Under the pieces are notes generated by a model. It had not been told where the DNA came from, made no database searches, and worked only from the letters and a program-made list of their open reading frames with translations. A program made the position numbers and the translations under genes. From assembly GCA_023101725.1 (NCBI GenBank), contig JALJCO010012624.1, positions 1 through 64,000 of the forward strand: a stretch of 64,000 nucleotides of DNA. Direction: 5' to 3'. The DNA comes from Atherinomorus stipes. Its lineage: Eukaryota > Chordata > Actinopteri > Atheriniformes > Atherinidae. This document shows, in pieces, positions 9,400-21,356 of the stretch. How positions within the stretch are numbered: position 1 is the first letter of the stretch; the number at the start of each line of letters is the position of its first letter.

Positions 9400-12300
9400 T
9401 GTGAACCTCGCTCTGTGATGTAATCATGGAGACGTGTGGACCTCGCTCTGTGACGTAACCATGGAGACGTGTGGACGTCCCTCTGTGACGTAACCATGGA
9501 TTAGTGAGGACCTCGCTCTGTGACGTAACCATGGAGACGTGTGGACATCCCTCTGTGACGTAGCCATGGAGACGTGTGGACCTCCGTCTGTGACATAACC
9601 ATGGACATGTGTGGACCTCCGTCTGTGAAGTAACCATGGAGACATGCGGACCTCGCTCTGTGACATAACCATGGAGTCGCGTGGACCTCGCTCTGTGACC
9701 TAACCATGGAGACGTGTGGACCTCGCTCTGTAACCCAACAATGGAGACTTGTGGACCTCGCTCTGTGACGTAACCATGGAGATGCGTGGACCTCGCTCTG
9801 TGACTTAACCATGGAGACGTGTGGACCTCGCTCTGTGACGTAACCATGGAGACGTGTGGAACTCGCTCTGTGACGTAACCATGGAGACGTGTGGACCTCA
9901 GTCTGTGAGGTAACCATGGAGACGTGTGGACCTCCGTCTGTGACGTAGCTTTGGAGACGTGTGGACCTCCGTCTGTGACGTAACCATGGAGACGTGTGGA
10001 CCTCCGTCTGTGACTTAACCATGGAGACGTGTGGACCTCGCTCTGTTACGTAACCATGGAGACGTGTGGACCTCGCTCTGTGACGTAACCATGGAGACGT
10101 GTGGGTCTTGCTCTGTGATGTAACCATGGAGACGTGACGACCTCGCTCTGTGACGTAACCATGGAGACGTGTGGACCTCCGTCTGTGACGTAACCATGGA
10201 GACGTGTGGACGTCCCTCTGTGACGTAACCATGGAGACGTGTGGACGTCCCTCTGTGACATACCCATGGAGACGTGTGGACGTCCCTCTGTGACATAACC
10301 CTGGAGAAGCGTGGACCTCGCTCTTTGACGTAACCATGGAGACATGTGGACCTCGCACTGACGTAACCATGGAGATGTGTGGACGTTCCTCTGTGACATG
10401 ACCATGGAGACTCGTGGACGTCCCTCTGTGACGTAACCATGGAGACGTGTGGACGTCCGTCTGTGACGTAACCATGGAGACATGTGGACCTCCGTCTGTG
10501 ACGTAACCATGGAGACGTGTAGACCTCCATCTGTGACGAAACCATGGAGATGTGGGACCTCCGTCTGTGAACTTACCATGGAGACGTGTGGATCTCCGTC
10601 TGTGACGTAACCATGGAGACGTGTGGACCTCCGTCTGTGACGTAACCGTGGAGACGTGTGGAACTCCCTCTGTGACCTTACCATGGAGACGTGTGGACCT
10701 CCGTCTGTGACGTAATCATGGAGACGTGTGGACCTCCTTCTGTGACTTAACCATGGAGACGTGTGGACCTCGCTCTGTGATGCAACCATGGAGACATGTG
10801 GACCTCGCTCTGTGACGTAACCATGGAGACGTGTGGACGTCCCTCTGTGACGTAACCATGGAGATATGTGGATTTCGCTCTGTGACGTAACGATGGAGAC
10901 GTGTGGACCTCCCTCTGTGACGTAACCATGGAGACGTGCGGACGTCCCTCTGTGACATAACCATGGAGACGTGTGGACGTCCCTCTGTGACGTACCCATG
11001 GAGAAGTGTGGACGTCCCTCTGTGACGTAACCCTGGAGACGCGTGGACCTCGCTCTGTGATGTAACCATGGAGACGTGTGGACCTCGCACTGTGACGTAA
11101 CCATGGAGACGTATGGACGTCCCTCTGTAACGTATCCATGGAGACGCCTGGACGTCCCTCTGTGACGTAACCATGGAGACGCGTGGACGTCCGTCTGTGA
11201 CATAACCATGGAGACGTGTGGACCTCCGTCTGTGACGTAACCGTGGAGACGTGTGGACCTCCGTCTGTGACGTAACCATGGAGACGTGTACATCTCCGTC
11301 GTTGACGAAACCATGGAGACGTGTGGACCTCCGTCTGTGACCTAACCATTGAGACGTGTGGACCTCCGTCTGTGACGTAACCATGGAGACGTGTGGACCT
11401 TGCTCTGTGACGTAACCATGGAGACGTGTGGACGTCCCTCTGTGACGTAACCATGGAGACGTGTGGACCTCGCTCTGTTACGTAGCCATGGAGACGTGTG
11501 GACTTCGCTCTGTGACGTATCCTTGGAGATGTGTGGACGTCCCTCTGTGACGTTACCATGGAGACGTGTGGACCTCGCACTGTGACGTAACCATGGAGAC
11601 GTGTGGGACTCCGTCTGTGATGTTACCATGGAGACGCGCAGACGTCCCTCTGTGACGTATCCATTGAGACGTGTGGAACTCGCTCTGTGAAGTAACCATG
11701 GAGACGTGTGGACCTCCGTCTGTGACCTAACCATGGAGACGTGTGGACCTCCGTCTGTGACGTAACCATGGAGACGTGTGGACCTCTGTCTGTGACATAA
11801 CCATGGAGACGTGTGGACGTCCCTCTGTGACGTAACCATGGTATCGCGTGGACCTCGCTCTGTGACGTAACCATGGAGACGTGTGGACCTCCGTCTGTGA
11901 CGTAACCAGGGAGACTTGTGGACCTCGTTCTGTCACGTAACCATGGAGACGTGTGGACCTCCGTCTGTGACGTAACCATGGAGACGTGTGGACCTCCGTC
12001 TGTGACGTAACCATGGGAACGTGCGGACCTCCGTCTGTGACGTCACCATGGAGCCGTGTGGACCTCGCTCTGTGACGTATCCATGAAGACTTGTGGACCT
12101 CGCTCTGTGACGTAGCCATGGAGACGTGTGGAACTCCGTCTGTGACGTAACCATGGAGACGTGTGGACGTCCCTCTGTGACGTGACCATGGTATCGTGTG
12201 GACATCGCTCTGTGACGTAACCATGGAGACATGTGGACCTCCGTCTGTGACGATACATGGAGACGTGTGGACCTCCGTCTGTGACGTAACCATGGAGACG

Positions 12301-15300
12301 TGTGGAACTCGCTCTGTGAAGTAACCATGGAGACGTGTGGACCTCCGTCTGTGACGTTACCACGGAGAGGCGTGGACGTCCCTCTGTGAAGTAACCATGG
12401 AGACCTGTGGACCTCCGTCTGTGACCTAACCATGGAGACGTGTGGACCTCCGTCTGTGACGTTACCATGGAGATGTGTGGACCTCTGTCTGTGACATAAC
12501 CATGGAGACGTGTGGACCTCCCTCTGTGACCTTACCATGGAGATGTGTGGACCTCCGTCTGTGAGGTAACTATGGAGACGTATGGACCTCCGTCTGTGAC
12601 GTAATCATGTAGACGTGTGGACCTCCGTCTGGGACGTAATCATGGAGACGTGTGGACCTCCTTCTGTGACATAACCATGGAGACGTGTGGACCTCGCTCT
12701 GTGATGAAACCATGGAGACGTGTGGACCTCGCTCTGTGACGTAACCATGGAGACGTGTGGACGACCCTCTGTGACGTACCCATGGAGATGTGTGGACCTC
12801 GCTCTGTGACATAACCATGGAGACGTGTGGAACTCCGTCTGTGACGTAACCATGGGGACGTGTGGACGTACCTCTGTGACGTAACCATGGTATCGTGTGG
12901 ACCTCGCTCTGTGACGTAACCATGGAGACGTGTGGACCTCCGTCTGTGACGTAACCAGGGAGACTTGTGGACCTCACTCTGTCACGTAACCATGGAGACG
13001 TGTGGACCTCCGTCTGTGAAGTAACCATGGAGACGTGTGGACCTCCGTCTGTGACGTAACCATGGGAACGTGCGGACCTCCGTCTGTGACGTCACCATGG
13101 AGCCGTGTGGACCTCGCTCTGTGACGTAACCATGAAGACTTGTGGACCTAGCTCTGTGACGTAGCCATGGAGACGTGTGGAACTCCGTCTGTAACGTAAC
13201 CATGGAGACGTGTGGACGTCCCTCTGTGACAAAACCATGTTATCGTGTGGACATCGCTCTGTGACGTAACCATGGAGACGTGTGGACCTCCGTCTGTAAC
13301 GTAACCATGAAGACGTGTGGACATCCCTCTGTGACATAACCATGGAGACGTGTGGACCTCCGTCTGTGACGTAAATATGGAGACGTGTGGACCTCGCTGT
13401 GTGATGTAACCATGGAGACGGGTGGACCTCGCTCTGTGACGTAACCATTGAGACGTGTGGACGTCCCTCTGTGACGTAACCATGGAGACGTGTGGACATC
13501 CCTCTGTGACGTTACCATGGAGACGTGTGGACCTCCATCTGTGACGTAACCATGGAGACGTGTGGACATCCCTCTGTGACGTAACCATGGAGACGTGTGG
13601 ACCTCCGTCTGTGACGTAACCATGGAGACGTGTGGACCTCCGTCTGTGACCTTACCATGGAGACGTGTGGACCTCCTTCTGTGACGTAACCATGGAGACG
13701 TGTGGACCTCGCTCTGTGATGTAACCATGGACGTCCCTCTGTGACGTAACCATGGAGAAGTGAGGACCTCGCTCTGTGACGTAACCATGGAGACGTGTGG
13801 ACGTCCCTCTGTGACGTAGCCATGGAGACGTGTGGACCTCCGTCTGTGACATAACCATGGACACGTGTGGACCTCCGTCTGTGAAGTAACCATGGAGACA
13901 TGCGGACCTCGCTCTGTGACATAACCATGGAGTCGCGTGGACCTCGCTCTGTAACCCAACAATGGAGACTTGTGGACCTCGCTCTGTGACGTAACCATGG
14001 AGATGCGTGGACCTCGCTCTGTGACGTAACCATGGAGACGTGTGGACCTCGCTCTGTGACGTAACCATGGAGACGTGTGGAACTCGCTCTGTGAAGTAAC
14101 AATGGAGACGTGTGGACGTCCCTCTGTGAGGTAACCATGGAGACGTGTGGACGTCCCTCTGTGACACAACCATGGAAAAGTGTGGACCTGCGTCTGTGAT
14201 GTAACCATGGAGACATGTGGACCTCAGTCTGTGAGGTAACCATGGAGACGTGTGGACCTCCGTCTGTGACGTAACTTTGGAGACGTGTGGACCTCCGTCT
14301 TTGACGTATCCATGGAGACGTGTGGACCTCCGTCTGTGACTTAACCATGGAGACGTGTGGACCTCGCTCTGTTACGTAACCATGGAGACGTGTGGACCTC
14401 GCTCTGTGACGTAACCATGGACACGTGTGGGTCTTGCTCTGTGATGTAACCATGGAGACGTGACGACCTCGCTCTGTGACGTAACCATGGAGACGTGTGG
14501 ACCTCCGTCTGTGATGTAACCATGGAGACGCGTGGACGTCCCTCTGTGACGTAACCATGGAGACGTGTGGACGTCCCTCTGTGACATACCCATGGAGACG
14601 TGTGGACGTCCCTCTGTGACGTAACCCTGGAGACGCGTGGACCTCGCTCTTTGACGTAACCATGGAGACATGTGGACCTCGCACTGATGTAACCATGGAG
14701 ATGTGTGGACGTTCCTCTGTGACATGACCATGGAGACTCGTGGACGTCCCTCTGTGACGTAACCATGGAGACGTGTGGACGTCCGTCTGTGACGTAACCA
14801 TGGAGACGTGTGGACCTCCGTCTGTGACGTAACCATGGAGACGCGTGGACCTCCGTCTGTGACGTAACCATGGAGACGTGTAGACCTCCATCTGTGACGT
14901 AACCATGGAGACGCGTGGACCTCCGTCTGTGACGTAACCATGGAGACGTGTAGACCTCCATCTGTGACGTAACCATGGAGACGTGTGGATCTCCGTCTGT
15001 GACGTAACCATGGAGACGTGTGGACCTCCGTCTGTGACGTAACCATGGAGACGTGTGGAACTCCCTCTGTGACCTTACCATGGAAACGTGTGGACCTCCG
15101 TCTGTGACGTAACCATGGAGACGTGTGGACCTCCGTCTGTGACGTAATCATGGAGACGTGTGGACCTCCTTCTGTGACTTAACCATGGAGATGTGTGGAC
15201 CTCGCTCTGTGATGCAACCATGGAGACGTGTGGACCTCGCTCTGTGACGTAACCATGGAGACGTGTGGACGTCCCTCTGTGACGTAACCATGGAGATATG

Positions 15301-15620
15301 TGGACTTCGCTCTGTGACGTAACGATGGAGACGTGTGGACCTCCCTCTGTGATGTAACCATGGAGACGTGTGGACGTCCCTCTGTGACGTAACCATGGAG
15401 ACGTGTGGACGTCCCTCTGTGACGTACCCATGGAGAAGTGTGGACGTCCCTCTGTGACGTAACCCTGGAGACGCGTGGACCTCGCTCTGTGATGTAACCA
15501 TGGAGACGTGTGGACCTCGCACTGTGATGTAACCATGGAGACGTATGGACGTCCCTCTGTAACGTAACCATGGAGACGCCTGGACGTCCCTCTGTGACGT
15601 TACCATGGAGACGCGTGGAC
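9400..15620. repeat. Dispersed block duplication inside satellite B (offset about 4.33 kb)
   Basis: Unit order at about 9.4-11.3 kb is repeated at about 13.7-15.6 kb. Shared rare units are ggtcttgctctgtgatg with gacgtgacgacc, the truncated gcactga unit, gacatgaccatgg with gactcgtgg, and gatatgtgg with aacgatgg. With the 1.0-kb pair at 5-7 kb matching 12-13 kb at about 6.35-6.39 kb, the 5-11 kb and 11.5-15.6 kb regions look like two versions of one larger block. The first version carries an extra 1.8 kb at the G-rich interruption. Exact ends are approximate. Confidence 0.65.
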
Positions 15621-17106
15621 GTCCGTCTGTGACGTAACCATGGAGACGTGTGGACCTCCGTCTGTGACGTAACCATGGAGACGTGTAGACCTCCGTCTGT
15701 GACCTAACCATTGAGACGTGTGGACCTCCGTCTGTGACGTAACCATGGAGACGTGAGGACTTCCGTCTGTGACGTAACCATGGAGACGTGTGGACCTCCC
15801 TGTGTGACCTTACCATGGAGATATGTGGACTTCGCTCTGTGACGTAACGATGGAGACGTGTGGACCTCCCTCTGTGACGTAACCATGGAGACGTGTGGAT
15901 GTCCCTCTGTAACGTAACCATGGAGACGTGTGGACGTCCCTCTGTGACGTACCCATGGAGAAGTGTGGACGTCCCTCTGTGACGTAACCCTGGAGACGCG
16001 TGGACCTCGCTCTGTGATGTAACCATGGAGACGTGTGGACCTCGCACTGTGATGTAACCATGGAGACGTATGGACGTCCCTCTGTAACGTAACCATGGAG
16101 ACGCCTGGACGTCCCTCTGTGACGTAACCATGGAGACACGTGGTCGTCCGTCTGTGACGTAACCATGGAGACGTGTGGACCTCCGTCTGTGACGTAACTG
16201 TGGAGACGTGTGGACCTCCGTCTGTGACCTAACCATTGAGACGTGTGGACCTCCGTCTGTGACGTAACCATGGAGACATGTGGACCTCCGTCTGTGACGT
16301 AACCATGGAGACGTGTAGACCTCCGTCTGTGACGTAACCATGGAGACATGCGGACCTCGTTCTGTGACATAACCATGGAGTCGCGTGGACCTCACTCTGT
16401 GACCTAACCATGGAGACGTGTGGACCTCCGTCTGTGACGTAACCATGGAGACGTGTGGACCTCCCTCTGTGACGTAACCATGGAGACGTGTGGACCTCGC
16501 TCTGTGACCTAACCATGGAGACGTGTGGACCTCTGTCTGTGAGGTAACCATGGAGACGTGTGGACCTCCATCTGTGACGTAACCATGGAGACGTGTGGAC
16601 CTCCGTCTGTGACCACGGAGACGTGTGGACCTCCGTCTGTGATCTAACCATGGAGACGCGTGGACCTCACTCTGTGATATAACCATGGAGACGCGTGGAC
16701 CTCGCTCTGTGACCTAACCATGGAGACGTGTGGACCTCGCTCTGTGAAGTAACCATGGAGACGTGTGGACCTCGCTCTGTGACATAACCATGGAGATGTG
16801 TGGACCTCGCTCTGTGACCTAACCATGGAGACGTGTGGACCTCGCTCTGTGACGTAACCATGGAGACGCGTGGACCTAGCTCTGTGACGTAACCATGGAG
16901 ACGTGTGGACCTCGCTTTGTGACGTAACCATGGAGACGTGTGGAACTCGCTCTGTGAAGTAACCATGGAGACGTGTGAACGTCCCTCTGTGACACAACCA
17001 TGGAGACGTGTGGACCTACGTCTGTGAGGTAACCATGGAGACGTGTGGACCTCCGTCTGTGACGTAACCATGGAGACGTGTGGACCTTCGTCTGTGACGT
17101 AACCAT

Positions 17107-17576
17107 TGTAATGGAAATTTTATGAGCACACTGAGTTTATGCTCCTGAGCACGTACATTCGTGTATTTTAAGTTTTAATTGCAGCGCATACCTTCAGTTG
17201 TCGTTTCTGCACCAATATGAAATATGAGTATAATGTTCTCTTTTCAGGGTTCAGCTAATGATAAGATTGCAGGTGTTCTCCTTCTGAACTGGCCTTGAAT
17301 GTCTGAAGTTGTGATATGTGCTTGCTAGTTAGATGTGTGAGGCGCATAGCACATACAGCTTCAGATAAGGATGTGTGATTCATGTCAACTGTGACAGCAA
17401 CAGTTCCCTGTTTCCAGCCTTTCTCTCTGCCACTGGATAAAAAGACATGTTCCTTCAGTATTTCTTCAGAAGGTGCTCACAATCTGATTGCGTGCATCAT
17501 CTCCAACCTGGTTGTAAAATAAACTATATTCTGCAAAGATCACCTCATCTGGGTCTTTATTAGAATTTCCACCACA
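17107..17576 (+). mobile_element. Solo LTR, copy 1 of 8 (470 bp, LTR retrotransposon or endogenous retrovirus)
   Basis: The element begins TGTAATGGAAATT and ends AATTTCCACCACA, so it has TG...CA ends and an imperfect 13-bp terminal inverted repeat (11 of 13 matching). The 4-bp target duplication CCAT lies at 17103-17106 and 17577-17580. A TATA-like ATAAAAAG is at 17437-17444 and AATAAA at 17518-17523, in the order expected of U3-R-U5 on the plus strand. No internal region, primer-binding site or second LTR is present, so it is solo. A 4-bp duplication fits gammaretrovirus-like (class I) elements or Gypsy-type elements; I cannot assign a family. This copy differs from the others by G at 17311. 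A TIR DNA transposon is a less likely alternative. Confidence 0.85.
17437..17523 (+). promoter_or_regulatory. Putative LTR core promoter and polyadenylation signal (copy 1)
   Basis: A TATA-like ATAAAAAG at 17437-17444 is followed about 75 bp later by AATAAA at 17518-17523. In LTRs, transcription would start about 25-30 bp after the TATA box, near 17465, and the transcript would be cleaved shortly after AATAAA. This gives an R region of roughly 75 bp and a short U5. The same signals are present in all eight copies. Activity is inferred, not shown. Confidence 0.4.
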
Positions 17577-18595
17577 CCATGGAGACGTGTGGACCACCGT
17601 CTGTGACGTAACCATGGAGACGTGTGGACCTCCGTCTGTGACGTAACCATGGAGACGTGTGGACCTCGCTCTGTGACGTAACCATGGAGACGTGTGGACC
17701 TCGCTCTGTGACGTAACCATGGAGACGTGTGGACCTCGCTCTGTGACGTAACCGTGGAGACGTGTGAGTCTCGCTCTGTCATGTAACCATGGAGACGTGT
17801 GGACCTCGCTCTGTGAAGTAACCATGGAGACGTGTGGACCTCCGTCTGTGATGTTACCATGGAGACGCACGGACATCTCTCTGTGACGTAACCATGGAGA
17901 CGTGTAGAACTCGCTCTGTGAAGTAACCATGGAGATGTGTGGACCTCGCTCTCTGACCTAACCATGGAGACGTGTGGACGTCCCTCTGTGACGTAACCAT
18001 GAAGACGTGTGGACCTCGCTCTGTTACGTAACCATGGAGACGTGTGGACCTCGCTCTGTGATGTAACCTTGGAGATGTGTGGACGTTCCTCTGTGACATA
18101 ACCATGGAGACGTGTGGACCTTCCTCTGTGACGTAACCATGGAGACGTGTGGACCTCGCTCTGTGACATAACCATGGAGACACGCGGCCGACCCTCTGTG
18201 ATGTAACTATGGAGACGTGTGGAACTCGCTCTGTGAAGTAACCATGGAGACGTGTGGATGTCCCTCTGTGACGTAACCATGGAGACGTGTGGACGTCCCT
18301 CTGTGACACAACCATGGAGACGTGTGGACCTCCCTCTGTGACGTAACCATGGAGACGTGTGGACCTCCGTCTGTGACGTAACCATGGAGACGTGTGGAAC
18401 TCGCTCTGTGAAGTAACCATGGAGACGTGTGGATGTCCCTCTGTGACGTAACCATGGAGACGTGTGGACGTCCCTCTGTGACACAACCATGGAGACGTGT
18501 GGACCTCCGTCTGTGATGTAACCATGGAGACGTGTGGACCTCCGTCTGTGACGACACCATGGAGACGTGTGGACCTCCGTCTGTGACGTAACCAT
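17577..18595. repeat. Satellite B between LTR copies 1 and 2: 29 units
   Basis: This interval is 1,019 bp: exactly 29 units of 35 bp plus the 4 bp of target duplication. It begins with the diagnostic tail gaccaccgtct, found after every LTR, and ends with gacctccgtct rather than the usual gaccttcgtct. It is the shortest inter-LTR spacing in the window. Confidence 0.95.
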
Positions 18596-19065
18596 TGTAA
18601 TGGAAATTTTATGAGCACACTGAGTTTATGCTCCTGAGCACGTACATTCGTGTATTTTAAGTTTTAATTGCAGCGCATACCTTCAGTTGTCGTTTCTGCA
18701 CCAATATGAAATATGAGTATAATGTTCTCTTTTCAGGGTTCAGCTAATGATAAGATTGCAGGTGTTCTCCTTCTGAACTGGCCTTGAATGTCTGAAGTTA
18801 TGATATGTGCTTGCTAGTTAGATGTGTGAGGCGCATAGCACATACAGCTTCAGATAAGGATGTGTGATTCATGTCAACTGTGACAGCAACAGTTCCCTGT
18901 TTCCAGCCTTTCTCTCTGCCACTGGATAAAAAGACATGTTCCTTCAGTATTTCTTCAGAAGGTGCTCACAATCTGATTGCGTGCATCATCTCCAACCTGG
19001 TTGTAAAATAAACTATATTCTGCAAAGATCACCTCATCTGGGTCTTTATTAGAATTTCCACCACA
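18596..19065 (+). mobile_element. Solo LTR, copy 2 of 8
   Basis: This is 470 bp and identical to copy 1 by eye except for A where copy 1 has G at LTR position 205. The flanking CCAT and the downstream gaccaccgtct unit are the same as at the other copies. It arose by array duplication, not by a new insertion. Confidence 0.85.
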
Positions 19066-20886
19066 CCATGGAGAAGTGTGGACCACCGTCTGTGACGTAA
19101 CCATGGAGACGTGTGGACCACCGTCTGTGACTATCCATGGAGACGTGTGGACCTCCGTCTGTGACGTAACCATGGAGACGTGTGGACCTCGCTCTGTGAC
19201 GTATCCGTGGAGATGTGTGGACCTCGCTCTGTGACGTAACCATGGAGACGTGTGGACCTCGCTCTGTGACGTAACCGTGGAGACGTGTGGACCTCGCTCT
19301 GTGACGTAACCATGGAGACGTGTGAGTCTCGCTCTGTGATGTAACCATGGAGACGTGTGGACCTCGCTCTGTGACGTAACCATGGAGACGTGTGGACCTC
19401 CGTCTGTGATGTTACCATGGAGACGCACGGACATCTCTCTGTGACGTAACCATGGAGACATGTAGAACTCGCTCTGTGAAGTAACCATGGAGACGTGTGG
19501 ACCTCCGATTGTGACGTTACCATGGAGAAGCGTGGACGTCCCTCTGTGAAGTAACCATGGAGACGTGGGGACCTTGCTCTGTGACATAACCATGGAGATG
19601 TGTGGACGTTCCTCTGTGACATAACCATGGAGACGTGTGGACCTCCCTCTGTGACGTAACCATGGAGAAGTGTGGACCTCCGTCTGTGACGTAACCATGG
19701 AGACATGCGGACCTCGCTCTGTGACATAACCATGGAGACGCTTGGACCTCGCTCTGTGAAGTAACCATGGAGACGTGTGGACCTCGCTCTGTGACGTAAC
19801 CAAGGAGACGCGTGGACCTCGCTCTGTGACGTAACCATGGAGACGTGATGACCTCACTCTGTGAAGTAACCATGGAGACGCGTGGAACTCGCTCTGTGAA
19901 GCAACCATGGAGACGTGTGGACGTCCGTCTGTGACGTAACGATGGAGACGTGTGGACGTCCCTCTGTGACACAACCATGCAGACGTGTGGACCTCCGTCT
20001 GTGATGTAACCATGGAGACGTGTGGACCTCCGTCTGTGACGTAACCATGGCGACGTGTAGACCTCCGTCTGTGACGCAACCATGGAGACGTGTGGACCTA
20101 CGTCTGTGACGTAACCATGGAGACGTGTGGACCTCGCACTGTGACGTAACCATGGAGACGTATGGACGTCCCTCTGTAAAGTAACCATGGAGACGCGTAG
20201 ACGTCCCTCTGTGACGTAACCATGGAGACGCGTGGACGTCCATCTGTGACGAAACCATGGAGACGTGTGGACCTCCGTCTGTGATGTAACCGTGGAGACG
20301 TGTGGACGTCAGTCTGTGATGTAACCATGGAGACGTGTACATCTCCGTCTTTGACGAAACCATGGAGACGTGTGGACCTCCGTCTGTGACCTAACCATTG
20401 AGATGTGTGGACCTCCGTCTGTGACGTAACCATGGAGACTTGTGTACCTCCGTCTCTGACGTAACCATGGAGACGTGTGGACCTCCCTGTGTGACCTTAC
20501 CATGGAGACGTGTGGACCTCCGTCTATGACGTAACCATGGAGACGTGTGGACCTCGCTCTGTGACGTAACCATGGAGACGTGTGGACCTCGCTCTGTGAC
20601 GTAACCATGGAGACGCGTGGACCTCGCTCTGTGACGTAAACAAGGGGGAGGGGAGGACCTCGCTGGACGTAACCATGGAGACGTGTGGAACTCGCTCTGT
20701 GAAGTAACCATGGAGACGTGTGGATGTCCCTCTGTGAAGTAACCATGGAGACGTGTGGACGTCCCTCTGTGACACAACCATGGAGACGTGTGGACCTCCG
20801 TCTGTGATGTAACCATGGAGACGTGTGGACCTCCGTCTGTGACGTAACCATGGAGACGTGTGGACCTTCGTCTGTGACGTAACCAT
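19066..20886. repeat. Satellite B between LTR copies 2 and 3, about 52 units
   Basis: Ordinary 35-bp units, with a locally disrupted patch at 20636-20665 (acaagggggaggggagg then gctggacg) that breaks the 35-bp phase. A gacacaaccatgc unit at 19976 belongs to the family that later marks the 595-bp higher-order repeat. The last units before the LTR match those before copies 4 to 8. Confidence 0.93.
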
Positions 20887-21356
20887 TGTAATGGAAATTT
20901 TATGAGCACACTGAGTTTATGCTCCTGAGCACGTACATTCGTGTATTTTAAGTTTTAATTGCAGCGCATACCTTCAGTTGTCGTTTCTGCACCAATATGA
21001 AATATGAGTATAATGTTCTCTTTTCAGGGTTCAGCTAATGATAAGATTGCAGGTGTTCTCCTTCTGAACTGGCCTTGAATGTCTGAAGTTATGATATGTG
21101 CTTGCTAGTTAGATGTGTGAGGCGCATAGCACATACAGCTTCAGATAAGGATGTGTGATTCATGTCAACTGTGACAGCAACAGTTCCCTGTTTCCAGCCT
21201 TTCTCTCTGCCACTGGATAAAAAGACATGTTCCTTCAGTATTTCTTCAGAAGGTGCTCACAATCTGATTGCGTGCATCATCTCCAACCTGGTTGTAAAAT
21301 AAACTATATTCTGCAAAGATCACCTCATCTGGGTCTTTATTAGAATTTCCACCACA
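20887..21356 (+). mobile_element. Solo LTR, copy 3 of 8
   Basis: This is 470 bp with the same ends, CCAT duplication, TATA-like and AATAAA signals. I see no difference from copy 2. It is preceded by gaccttcgtct and followed by gaccaccgtct. Confidence 0.85.

Larger units (their letters stand above)
8586..17106. repeat. Satellite B, second block: about 243 copies of the 35-bp unit
   Basis: The same head, core and tail resume cleanly at 8587. The first 769 bp repeat the end of the previous block. From about 9.4 to 11.3 kb the unit order matches about 13.7 to 15.6 kb at an offset of 4,326 bp: gggtcttg at 10103 and 14429, and the short unit gcactga with its missing bases at 10355 and 14681. A 525-bp (15-unit) repeat of the gatatgtgg variant lies at 15295 and 15820. 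The block ends with the gaccttcgtct unit and CCAT before the first LTR. No gene is seen. Confidence 0.95.

Noticed and set aside
17107..17576. DNA transposon with terminal inverted repeats
   Set aside because: The 13-bp inverted ends and 4-bp duplication could suggest it, but TG...CA ends with an ordered TATA-like box and AATAAA fit an LTR better, and there is no transposase or superfamily-specific terminus.
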